Shown: one piece after another, positions 8,790-16,573 of the stretch | How positions within the stretch are numbered: position 1 is the first letter of the stretch | Layout of the letters: the number at the start of each line of letters is the position of its first letter | Source of the DNA: Hirschia sp964352025 | Lineage (GTDB): Bacteria; Pseudomonadota; Alphaproteobacteria; Caulobacterales; Hyphomonadaceae | Length of the DNA: 64,000 nucleotides | NCBI GenBank assembly: GCA_964352025.1 | Contig: CAYGPZ010000002.1 | Location: forward strand, 124,001-188,000 | Direction: 5' to 3' | Translations under genes and position numbers: made by a program | The notes under the pieces: model-generated | What the model saw: the letters and a program-made list of their open reading frames with translations, nothing else | Database searches by the model: none | Told to the model about the DNA's origin: nothing

Positions 8790-9454
8790 TATGACACCAC
8801 ACTATTTGAAGCAGCTGGGTCATTATCGGGCGAATTACCCTTGAGAATAGACGCTGATTTTACGGCATTGGACCATGCTTGCAAAATCATGGTGACGGCA
8901 AAGATTGGCACAAGCGTTTTAAACAAGAATAGCAATGGTAGCCCATCAGGTTCGGAGGATAATTCCATTCTGCCTGACATTGCGCCCCAAGCGCGAGCTA
9001 GTTGAGGTGCGTACGAATCAAGTATCAAAATCATGAGCGGGAAAAGGAAAAGATACGTACCCAGAAGGTCGACTATAGCGCGCTGCTTAGGAGTGAAATT
9101 TGCGAAGAAGATATCAACCCTGACATGGGCACCAGTCTTTAGCGCACCAGCGGATGCAAGCATAAAGCAAGCCGCAAACGCATATATCCAGATGTCTTTA
9201 AGCCAGCCAAAGCTCTGCCCGAAAACATATCGCACTAAAACAGCTGCGAGCATGCCAAGTGCCATGACGAACCCAGCCCAGCCAGCGATGTCGAGAAGGC
9301 GACCTCCTAAGGCGTTGATGAAGGCCATAGGTCTTTGTGCGTATCTGAAGGCAGTCGGCCAAATCAGGATAAGCAAAGGAATCAATAGCAATGGCGATAG
9401 AATAAGGCCCACATAATGCAGGCCTTTTCCGATTTGAAGAGCAATTTCAGACAC
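8789..9454 (-). CDS. dctQ: TRAP transporter small permease (DctQ-type)
   Basis: About 221 residues with four membrane helices (about 15-37, 50-75, 92-110, 130-155) and the family motif 'VRVDIFFANFTPKQRAIVDL'. It is the small membrane subunit that pairs with DctM. The start is uncertain. A GTG at 9454 places the coding region just after the dctP stop (TGA at 9478-9480) and leaves a short leader before helix 1. An ATG at 9532 would overlap dctP by 55 bases and has no Shine-Dalgarno. I prefer the GTG. It lies between dctP and dctM in a co-directional operon. Confidence 0.85.
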   Translation of the reverse strand: MSEIALQIGKGLHYVGLILSPLLLIPLLILIWPTAFRYAQRPMAFINALGGRLLDIAGWAGFVMALGMLAAVLVRYVFGQSFGWLKDIWIYAFAACFMLASAGALKTGAHVRVDIFFANFTPKQRAIVDLLGTYLFLFPLMILILDSYAPQLARAWGAMSGRMELSSEPDGLPLLFLFKTLVPIFAVTMILQAWSNAVKSASILKGNSPDNDPAASNSVVS

Positions 9455-9477
9455 GTTTATAATTAAAGAGCCTTCGC

Positions 9478-10674
9478 TCAATTCCCTAGCGAACGAGATT
9501 GAAGGAATGGACCATCGGCCATACTTCCCCATAAAGACGAAGCTTTTAGTGCGTCTTCAAAGCTCTCATAAATTTTCTTTTCCAATGCTCCGCCACTTCC
9601 GGCTTGAGAACGAACATCAAGCGAAATCTCACTAATGCGTTTTAGAATTTCCGGTGAGAAAGTACGTAGCTCAACATCATGCTGTTCTTTCATCAGACGT
9701 AGGCTAACTGCATTGTTGTATGTGAATTCACCTAGTGAAAGGTGATTGGCTTCGTTACAGGCAGCGCGAATCGCTTGTTGCTGGCTGGTCGCAAGGCTAT
9801 CCCAGACACTTCTGTTTATACCACATGCGAGTGATGATCCCGGCTCGTGGAAACCTGGTCCGTAATAGTATTTTGCTTGTTGATAGAAGCCGAGTGCAAG
9901 GTCATTCCATGGACCGATCCATTCGGTCGCATCGATCTGGCCTGTTTGTAGTGCTTGATATATCTCACCACCGGCGATCGTTTCTGCAGCGCCGCCCAGC
10001 TCGCGAACAATTTGACCACCTAGGCCTGGGATACGCATTTTAAGACCTTTGAAGTCCTCTACCGAGTTGACTTCTTTTTTGAACCAACCGCCCATTTGTT
10101 GTCCGGTATTGGCACCTTGGAATGCTATAACGCCATATTGGCCTGATAGTTCTTCCCACAGTGCTTGTCCGCCACCAAAATCAATCCAACCCATTATTTC
10201 ATTGGCTGTCATTCCCATTGGAACTGATGTGAAGAAGTTGAATGCTGGGGATTTTGATTGCCAGTAATATTCCGCGCCGTGATACATGTCTGCTGCACCC
10301 GAAGCGACATCATCAAATGCTTGAAGAGCAGGTGATAACTCACCTGCCGCATATACTTTGATTTCGATCTCGCCACTGGTTAGTTCTTTGACACGTTCAC
10401 TAATGCGGACCGCAGCTGTATAGAGACCCGGCAGTCCTTTTGGCCAAGTGGTGACCATTGTCAGTCGGCGTTTTTTTCGAACGACGTTTGGGGATTTTAC
10501 TTCGTCTTTGGCGGATGCATCATTTGCATTGCCACATGCAGCCAATGCAGTTGCGGCCAAGCCAAAGCTAACGCCACCTAATAAACCTCGGCGGATTGAA
10601 TCAACATCTGTTGATTTTGTTTCAGACTTGTTTGTTTTTACAGCAGTGTGCTTATTATTTTTTATTTTTGTCAT
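9478..10674 (-). CDS. dctP: TRAP transporter substrate-binding protein (DctP-type)
   Basis: About 398 residues. The N-terminus has 'SIRRGLLGG' followed by a hydrophobic stretch ending in 'LAAC', which looks like a twin-arginine signal leading into a lipobox, so the protein is probably a Tat-exported periplasmic lipoprotein. The mature part matches DctP binding proteins: 'TWPKGLPGLYTAAVRISERV', 'GAADMYHGAEYYW', and 'QALQTGQIDATEWIGPWNDL', which includes the region that fixes ligand carboxylates. This subgroup resembles 2-oxoacid-binding TakP-like proteins; that is an inference. The ATG at 10674 has AGAGGG just upstream, while an upstream ATG at 10722 would overlap bpt. It heads the dctP-dctQ-dctM operon. 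Confidence 0.9.
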   Translation of the reverse strand: MTKIKNNKHTAVKTNKSETKSTDVDSIRRGLLGGVSFGLAATALAACGNANDASAKDEVKSPNVVRKKRRLTMVTTWPKGLPGLYTAAVRISERVKELTSGEIEIKVYAAGELSPALQAFDDVASGAADMYHGAEYYWQSKSPAFNFFTSVPMGMTANEIMGWIDFGGGQALWEELSGQYGVIAFQGANTGQQMGGWFKKEVNSVEDFKGLKMRIPGLGGQIVRELGGAAETIAGGEIYQALQTGQIDATEWIGPWNDLALGFYQQAKYYYGPGFHEPGSSLACGINRSVWDSLATSQQQAIRAACNEANHLSLGEFTYNNAVSLRLMKEQHDVELRTFSPEILKRISEISLDVRSQAGSGGALEKKIYESFEDALKASSLWGSMADGPFLQSRSLGN

Positions 10675-10715
10675 TGCCCTCTGTCCCGAGATTTTTTTTG
10701 TACAATCAATACGGG

Positions 10716-11489
10716 CTAGCATTCTTCGTCAAGTAGGGGACGCCAAACATCCTGCTCGCAAACCTCTAAAGGTTTGTATGCTGTTTTGTATCCCATCTTG
10801 TCTGACCCTTTGACCCAATAGCCAAGATAGACGTATGGCAATTCTAGTTCTTGGGCCAATCTTATATGATCAAGGATCATAAAACTGCCCAGTCCGCGCT
10901 TTTGTAATTCGGGAGTAAAGAACGAATAGACCATTGAAAGCCCATCACGTAAAACGTCAGTGAGCGCAGTAGCGGTCAGCATACCTTCGTCAGAAGTAAA
11001 GCGGGGCGGCTGACGGTATTCAAATACAACAGTACGCACTGGGCTGGCATCAACCATGCCTATATAGTCACGCATAGCCATATCATTCATGCCGCCATCA
11101 TCATGGCGAGAATTCAAATAGCGTTTTAGAAGTCTGAATTGCTCATTGGATGCTGTTTTGGGACATGGAGAGCGGGACAAATCGTCGTTTTTATTGAGGA
11201 CACGTTTCCAGCGTTTAGACCATTTAAAGTTTCGAACATCTATTCGAACGGACTTGCAGGCATTGCACGCAGAACATGCAGGGCGATATGCGATAATTTG
11301 TGAGCGTCTAAATCCAACACGCGTGAGAGAATCATTCAGTTCTACGGCATCATTGGCGGATAGATTGGCAAAAACTTTGCGTTCTTTTTTTCCTGGTAGG
11401 TATGGACAAGGCTGTGCCGTCGTTAGGTGAAACCTGACACTGCGAGCCACTTCTGGTGGAATAAAAAAGGTTGAATCGTTTTCTTTCAT
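10716..11489 (-). CDS. bpt: Aspartate/glutamate leucyltransferase (Bpt)
   Basis: A 257-residue cytoplasmic enzyme that adds leucine from Leu-tRNA to proteins with N-terminal Asp or Glu, marking them for ClpAP (bacterial N-end rule). The N-terminal ATE domain shows 'PCPYLPGKKERKVFANL' and 'CSACNACKSVRIDVRNF'. The C-terminal domain has the acetyltransferase-like 'GLSMVYSFFTPELQKRGLG' and 'YVYLGYWVKGSDKMGYK'. Length and motifs fit Bpt rather than the Aat leucyl/phenylalanyl transferase. It is followed after 41 bases by dctP on the same strand, and no functional link is apparent. Confidence 0.95.
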   Translation of the reverse strand: MKENDSTFFIPPEVARSVRFHLTTAQPCPYLPGKKERKVFANLSANDAVELNDSLTRVGFRRSQIIAYRPACSACNACKSVRIDVRNFKWSKRWKRVLNKNDDLSRSPCPKTASNEQFRLLKRYLNSRHDDGGMNDMAMRDYIGMVDASPVRTVVFEYRQPPRFTSDEGMLTATALTDVLRDGLSMVYSFFTPELQKRGLGSFMILDHIRLAQELELPYVYLGYWVKGSDKMGYKTAYKPLEVCEQDVWRPLLDEEC

Positions 11490-11499
11490 ACCTAGGCTA

Positions 11500-13362
11500 T
11501 TATGCCCTGCCTAGCTCGAATTGCCAGCCCATAATCAATGTAAATGCTATCCAGATAAGCAAAACGAGGGGAGTTCCGAACTTTACGTAGTCTCCAAAAC
11601 GGTAGTGACCGGGCCCCATAACCAATAAATTCGTCTGATAGGCGATTGGCGTCGCAAATGCACAATTGGAAGCGTATATCACTGTTAACACAAACGGAGT
11701 TGGGTCGAGGTTTAGCTCTCGCGCCGTTGCAATAGCAATCGGTGTAAAGATGATTGCAGTCGCCGAATTGGACAATAAATTTGTTACCAGCGCGATTGTT
11801 ATGAATAGCATGGAAAGAATTGCTAAAGGCCCAAACGGTGCTGCTAGCGCGACCGCGTTTTCAGCGACAAAATCTGCGGCACCAGTTGCTTCAAGTGAAG
11901 CACCCATAGCTAAGGCAGCTCCAATTAGCAGGAATATACGCAGGTCTAAAGCACGTGCGGCTTGGCGAACATTGAGGCAGCCAAAACTAATCATAGCGAC
12001 GGCACCCAAAAGGGCTGCGTGCAATATGTTTAAAAGACCTGTTGCCGCTGCTATAACAACGCAAAGCGCTATAAGGCGCGCATAGATTGCTTTTGTGAGG
12101 TCGGGCAGGTCGGTGCGAGACCAGTCTAGAAGTAATAAGTCTCTATCTGTGCGCATCTCATCAAATGCACTACGTGTTCCACACAATAATAGCGTGTCGC
12201 CCGATTCCAATCTGATCTCACCTAAGCGTGCGCGGATCATGCGCGAGCGACGTTGGACGCCCATGACAACTGCGTCGGTGCGGTTAGTGTACCCCATTTG
12301 ATCGATGGTACGGGATATTAGGCGTGAACCGGGTGCAACGACAGCTTCAGAGAGCGATAGAGGTGGTGGATTACCCGATGCCTCATCATAGCCTTCAAAT
12401 CCTGAACGCCAGATAGATCGCAATAGTTTAGGACGCCGAGACAATACCTCGGTTAGAGATTTTCGTGTTGCGGCGACAATGATTAAATCGCCTGACCTAA
12501 GTGTCAGGTCTTCAAATGGGGGCAGGACTGTTTCTGAACCACGCTGGACCATTCTGACAGTCATATTCGGAAGATCAGGGAACATGCCTGCAACAGACTG
12601 CTTGCCTTCCATTGGGTGATCTCGCGTGACTTCGATCTGTGCGATAAACTGTTTTCCGGTCGCTGTATTCGCGTGCTCACCCTCAGCTTCTCTATTGGGT
12701 AACAATATTGGAGAAAATATCGCGATATATACAAGGCCAACTGCAGCTAACATCAGGCCTATTGGAGAGATTTCAAAGAAACCAAGCTCTCGCCCTTCAA
12801 GTCTCAAAAGGCTTTCTGCTGCCAATAGGTTTGTCGATGAACCGATCAGCGTTGTCATACCAGCAAGCACAGATACGAAGCTGAGTGGTATCAGGATTTT
12901 TGAAGGTGCTGCGCCTGTGCGCCCTGCAATGGCGGTCATGATAGGCAGGAACATTACAACGACGGGTGTGTTATTTACAAATGCAGACGTTACAAAAACA
13001 GCAGCAAATGCAATGACTAAGGTTAGGCGCGGTGCTTTTTCGTAAGATTTCAATAATCGTCGCGATGGCCCATCTAGGGCCCCCGTCTGGAACATACCCT
13101 GCCCAATGACGAGTAGCGCCATGATGGTGACAAGGGCAGCATTCCCAAATCCGTTGAGTAATATTTCGGGTTTTATCTGTTCTCCATTTGCATCAACTGC
13201 AAAAGGTAATGCAAAGATAAGAAGGAGCCCAGTCACAATCCCGACTGAAACAAGTTCCATCGAAATGCGCTCATACATGTACAGCCCGATGGCAAGAACA
13301 ACCACACCAAGGCTGATCCACATCGTAAGAGCTGATGTCATTTGAGTAAGAAGCATATTCAT
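11500..13362 (-). CDS. SLC13-family permease with TrkA_C (RCK_C) domains
   Basis: A 620-residue inner-membrane transporter of the citrate/anion symporter type. Membrane helices fill residues about 13-220 and 415-618. Two soluble TrkA_C domains sit between them (about 225-400), with 'LTLRSGDLIIVAATRKSL' and 'EIRLESGDTLLLCGTRSAF' as equivalent strands. The motif 'VNNTPVVVMFLPI' and the repeat 'NSATAIIFTPIAIA' correspond to the paired S/N-N-x-T substrate and sodium sites of the DASS/SLC13 family. Substrates in the family include sulfate and dicarboxylates, and the TrkA_C pair may bind a nucleotide or ion. It ends 10 bases before the bpt start, so they may be co-transcribed. Confidence 0.9.
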   Translation of the reverse strand: MNMLLTQMTSALTMWISLGVVVLAIGLYMYERISMELVSVGIVTGLLLIFALPFAVDANGEQIKPEILLNGFGNAALVTIMALLVIGQGMFQTGALDGPSRRLLKSYEKAPRLTLVIAFAAVFVTSAFVNNTPVVVMFLPIMTAIAGRTGAAPSKILIPLSFVSVLAGMTTLIGSSTNLLAAESLLRLEGRELGFFEISPIGLMLAAVGLVYIAIFSPILLPNREAEGEHANTATGKQFIAQIEVTRDHPMEGKQSVAGMFPDLPNMTVRMVQRGSETVLPPFEDLTLRSGDLIIVAATRKSLTEVLSRRPKLLRSIWRSGFEGYDEASGNPPPLSLSEAVVAPGSRLISRTIDQMGYTNRTDAVVMGVQRRSRMIRARLGEIRLESGDTLLLCGTRSAFDEMRTDRDLLLLDWSRTDLPDLTKAIYARLIALCVVIAAATGLLNILHAALLGAVAMISFGCLNVRQAARALDLRIFLLIGAALAMGASLEATGAADFVAENAVALAAPFGPLAILSMLFITIALVTNLLSNSATAIIFTPIAIATARELNLDPTPFVLTVIYASNCAFATPIAYQTNLLVMGPGHYRFGDYVKFGTPLVLLIWIAFTLIMGWQFELGRA

Positions 13363-13442
13363 TCCGATTAAAGATAGACAATTAAGTCACTCATACATGA
13401 CTAAAGCGCCTATCATTTGAAAGTCCAGAGTATTTAATTTTG

Positions 13443-14357
13443 TTATAAAGAATGATCGCCTGGGAGCACAGGTGATTCCCGTAACAGGACGATAGATATC
13501 CTGCGATTCCCCGGTAGGTCAGGATCATCTGGATATAAAGGCTCCGAGCCAGCTTTACCCGAAACAAGCGCTACGCGTTCTGCATCAAGACCTGATTTTT
13601 GTAGAATACGGCGTGCAGTGTTTGCGCGGTCAGACGATAATTCCCAGTTCGAATATCCTTCAATCCCTGTCGGAATATCACCGGTGTGACCTGAAATAGA
13701 AACACGGTTTGGAAGCTTCATGAGAACTTGAGAAACAGCAGCGAGTAATTTTTCGGCGCGCGGTAATGGTTTGTTGGACGCAGCAGCAAACATTGCGCGG
13801 CCTTCTTGGTCCACAATCTGGATACGCATGCCTTCTGGTGTCTGATCAATAACGAGATGCTTAGAAAGAGCTGCTAGGTCAGGCATATCTTGCATGGCTT
13901 GACGCAAAGACTGCTCTGCGCGCTCAAATTCAGCTTGTTCGCGCATGGCGATAGCTTTGCTTAGCGCACTCTTGGAGACTTCTTTGCTTTTGGCTTTATC
14001 TTCGCTTTTTGTGCTGCCTGGGTCTTTGGTTGAGGTGCGTCGTTTGGATGCTGTTTGTTTGCTTTCTGGCATTGGGCGGTTTGTTCCACCCGAACGTGCG
14101 CCGTCGTCTTGAAAACTCGTTCCTCCAAGCATTCCATCTGAGCCTTGGCGTGATTTAGATACACTTGCTGGTGCAAAATAATCGGCAATACCGCGCTTTT
14201 GATCTGGTGAAGTCGTATTAATCAGCCACATCAAAAGGAAGAATGCCATCATCGCGGTCACAAAGTCAGCATAAGCAACTTTCCAAGCACCACCATGGTG
14301 ACCACCACCAGATACTTTTTTGACCTTCTTAATGACAATGGGTTGTTCATTAGACAT
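13443..14357 (-). CDS. motB: Flagellar motor protein MotB
   Basis: A 304-residue stator subunit. A short N-terminus with 'KKVSGGGHHGGAWKVAYADF' leads into a single membrane helix (about 28-47) in which Asp31 is the proton-binding residue of the stator channel. A charged low-complexity linker (about 75-125) follows. The C-terminal OmpA-like domain (about 165-300) holds 'VSISGHTGDIPTG' and 'NWELSSDRANTARRIL', which anchor it to peptidoglycan. No motA is adjacent; motA and motB are also unlinked in Caulobacter, so this is not alarming. It faces the oxidoreductase gene across a 199-base divergent region. Confidence 0.95.
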   Translation of the reverse strand: MSNEQPIVIKKVKKVSGGGHHGGAWKVAYADFVTAMMAFFLLMWLINTTSPDQKRGIADYFAPASVSKSRQGSDGMLGGTSFQDDGARSGGTNRPMPESKQTASKRRTSTKDPGSTKSEDKAKSKEVSKSALSKAIAMREQAEFERAEQSLRQAMQDMPDLAALSKHLVIDQTPEGMRIQIVDQEGRAMFAAASNKPLPRAEKLLAAVSQVLMKLPNRVSISGHTGDIPTGIEGYSNWELSSDRANTARRILQKSGLDAERVALVSGKAGSEPLYPDDPDLPGNRRISIVLLRESPVLPGDHSL

Positions 14358-14556
14358 GTGGTTCAGATCTCACTTCGTCAAATACGTCAATTTTGATGAA
14401 ATTAGCCGCTGATAGTTAAGAGCAGGTGCACGAAATGACACCTCCTACGCGAAATTTGTAGATAAAATAACGAAACAGTTGATTAAGACATCGATGGAAA
14501 CTGTCTTGATTGTGTATGAATGTGCAAAAGAAAATACGGATAGGGAGAATCGTTTG

Positions 14557-15441
14557 ATGGCAAATTGTGCATTTTTGGGGCTAGGGGTGATGGGTGGACC
14601 GATGGCAGGTTGGCTTTCAAATAAAGGCCATTCCGTATCTGTTTGGAACCGAACACTTTCTAAATCTCAGGCCTGGCGTGGAAAGTATGACGGGCAGATT
14701 TGTGAAACTTCTCAAGAGGCTGTTTCAGGCGCAGACTTCATAATGATGTGTCTGGGTGATGATCCTGATGTTGATGCTGTTTTTGACCAAATCGAAGAAA
14801 GTTTGCAGGCAGGTATGATCGTCATTGATCACACCACAACGTCGGCCGACCTATCAAAACGCTTGTCTAAAAGATGCGAATTAAAGGGCGCGCATTTTAT
14901 AGACGGTCCGGTTTCTGGTGGCGAGGCAGGTGCCATTAATGGAAAGTTGACAGTGATGGCTGGTGGAGCTGTTGAGGTGCTGGAACAATCACTTGATGTC
15001 ATGGGAGCTTATGCAGCCAATATTACACGGATAGGTGATGTTGGAGATGGACAGTTGGCAAAGTCTGTCAATCAGATTTGTATTGCTGGATTGCTGCAAG
15101 GATTATCCGAAGGCATTCACTTCGCGATGAAACACAATCTAGATACGGATAAGGTGTTGAGTGCTTTGTCAGGCGGTGCCGCGCAATCATGGCAAATGGA
15201 TAATCGCGGAAAAACAATGGTTGCTGGTGAATATGAATTTGGCTTTGCCGTCGATTGGCTGCGCAAGGATCTTCGTATCGCGTTGGAGGCGGCGAGGAAT
15301 TCTGGCGCTAGTCTTCCGGCAACGGCTATGATTGATCAATTTTATGCGGATGTTCAAAAAAATGGTGGTGGACGGTGGGATAGCTCTAGTTTACTGACTC
15401 GCTTAAACACTGATTGCGATATCATAGAGGATGAGACATGA
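14557..15441 (+). CDS. NAD(P)-dependent beta-hydroxyacid dehydrogenase (HIBADH/GlxR-like)
   Basis: A 294-residue Rossmann-fold oxidoreductase. 'FLGLGVMGGPMAGWLSNKGH' at the N-terminus is the GxGxxG dinucleotide site with the conserved MG. 'FIDGPVSGGEAGAINGKLTV' (about 122-141) is the substrate-binding GPVSGG motif, and 'GDGQLAKSVNQI' contains the catalytic lysine. Relatives act on 3-hydroxyisobutyrate, tartronate semialdehyde or 6-phosphogluconate, and the exact substrate is not decided by motif. The start at 14557 has TAGGGAG 9 bases upstream; the frame is open 78 bases further up without a Shine-Dalgarno. The last four bases overlap the next gene, suggesting coupled translation. Confidence 0.9.
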   Translation: MANCAFLGLGVMGGPMAGWLSNKGHSVSVWNRTLSKSQAWRGKYDGQICETSQEAVSGADFIMMCLGDDPDVDAVFDQIEESLQAGMIVIDHTTTSADLSKRLSKRCELKGAHFIDGPVSGGEAGAINGKLTVMAGGAVEVLEQSLDVMGAYAANITRIGDVGDGQLAKSVNQICIAGLLQGLSEGIHFAMKHNLDTDKVLSALSGGAAQSWQMDNRGKTMVAGEYEFGFAVDWLRKDLRIALEAARNSGASLPATAMIDQFYADVQKNGGGRWDSSSLLTRLNTDCDIIEDET

Positions 15442-16130
15442 GCTTTGAGACCTTCGAGAATAAAGTCGACCTTATAGAGCGCGCCTATGAATTGACGTTT
15501 GAAGCGCTAGATGTCGGCTTGGCTCAAAATGGTGTTGCAAGTCTTATGTGTTCAGGTGGTTCCACGCCGGGACCATTGTATCAGCAATTGTCCAAATCTG
15601 ATCTGGATTGGTCTAGTATAAGTGTTGGTCTTGTTGATGATCGTTGGGTGGATCCTGAGCATGATCGTTCAAACGAAAAGCTTTTACGTGGTACATTGCT
15701 GACAAATGCTGGTGCAGCGGCAAAGTTTTACCCAATGCATGTCGCTGGTAAATCCGCCAAAGAAGCAGTAGCCCAGCGCGGAGAAGAGTTTGCGCAAATT
15801 CAGTTGCCGTTGGATGTCGTTATTCTAGGCATGGGGCCAGATGGTCATTCTCTGTCTTGGTTCCCCAATGCTGAAGGCTTGGCGGACGCAATAAATCCAG
15901 AGAATGAATCTTTGATCGCTGCTGTCATGGCGAATAAGTCAAAAGTGACAGGTGATGAATTAGAGCGCATGACATTGACCTATAGAGCAATCGCGAATGC
16001 GAAGAATGTCATTTTATTGCTTACGGGTGACGACAAGCGAGAAGTCTATGAAAGTGATGACGAGTCACTGCCTGTTAGAGCGCTTCAAAAAGCGGCGGGT
16101 GATCGGCTGACAGTTCTTTGGACTGCATAG
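15438..16130 (+). CDS. pgl: 6-phosphogluconolactonase
   Basis: A 230-residue DevB-type lactonase that opens 6-phosphogluconolactone to 6-phosphogluconate. Motifs include 'MCSGGSTPGPLYQQLS' (phosphate site, about 37-52), 'VGLVDDRWVDPEHDRSN' (about 62-78) and 'VVILGMGPDGHSLSWFPN' (about 133-150), which is the G-x-G-x-D-G-H active-site region. The ATG overlaps the preceding dehydrogenase stop as ATGA. That partner is therefore probably used in sugar-acid metabolism, perhaps acting on 6-phosphogluconate or a related acid (inference). zwf and edd are not nearby. Confidence 0.93.
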   Translation: MSFETFENKVDLIERAYELTFEALDVGLAQNGVASLMCSGGSTPGPLYQQLSKSDLDWSSISVGLVDDRWVDPEHDRSNEKLLRGTLLTNAGAAAKFYPMHVAGKSAKEAVAQRGEEFAQIQLPLDVVILGMGPDGHSLSWFPNAEGLADAINPENESLIAAVMANKSKVTGDELERMTLTYRAIANAKNVILLLTGDDKREVYESDDESLPVRALQKAAGDRLTVLWTA

Positions 16131-16435
16131 CTTTTGCGAGGCTGAGTGTTGGGCAGGTGCGTGTCATTTTTCACGCATTTGCCGCAAATTTGGCATCAAA
16201 ACTGCATTTAATTATTTTAAAATTAAACAAATGCACACAAGATATAGTGCGTTTGGTGGCAAGACCTATCTGCAATTCCGACTTCAAAGTCAGGGCGTTT
16301 TCCTACGTCTCCAGCGGATCTCCATTTACTGAAATAATTATCACATCCTTGTAACATATGCATTTTTCGCTTTGGGATTTTGCATTTTGGCCTCATGATT
16401 CAGATGTAACGAGTTTTGTCTGAACTGGAGGCGTC
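16131..16435. other. Intergenic region before the prkA module
   Basis: 305 bases without a convincing gene. It is AT-rich around 16204-16234, where TTTAATT and AATTAAA form an imperfect dyad flanked by GCATTT and AAATGC. No clear terminator for pgl was found. Candidates for sigma-54 (GG-N10-GC) and EcfG (GGAAC-N16/17-CGTT) promoters were looked for and not found. The region presumably carries the promoter of the small ORF plus prkA-yeaH-spoVR. Confidence 0.5.
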
Positions 16436-16573
16436 ATGCCTAGAATGCTTCAGGTAGGAACTTCCGGGAGAATTGTGCCTGGTCGAAACATTACCCGCCT
16501 TGGAGGGCGACGGTCTCGTTACAGTTCAACCCAAAATCAAACACAATCAGTAATGACGGAGCGACTAGAATGA
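16436..16573 (+). CDS. Small ORF (45 aa) overlapping the prkA start
   Basis: An ATG at 16436 preceded by GGAGG at 16427-16431 opens a 45-codon frame. It ends with TGA at 16571-16573 and so overlaps the prkA ATG as ATGA. The product would be basic and polar, with 'GRNITRLGGRRSRYSS' in its centre and no membrane segment. The good ribosome-binding site and exact stop/start overlap suggest a translated leader coupled to prkA, or a small partner protein. I do not recognise the peptide. prkA also has its own GGAG (16558-16561), so coupling may tune rather than enable its translation. Chance cannot be excluded without conservation data. Confidence 0.5.
   Translation: MPRMLQVGTSGRIVPGRNITRLGGRRSRYSSTQNQTQSVMTERLE

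Noticed and set aside
11666..12085. Open frame of 139 codons antisense to the SLC13-type permease gene
   Set aside because: It mirrors the codon bias of the permease gene; the product is Ala/Ile/Arg-rich without a domain. The similar frame at 12626-13045 was rejected for the same reason.
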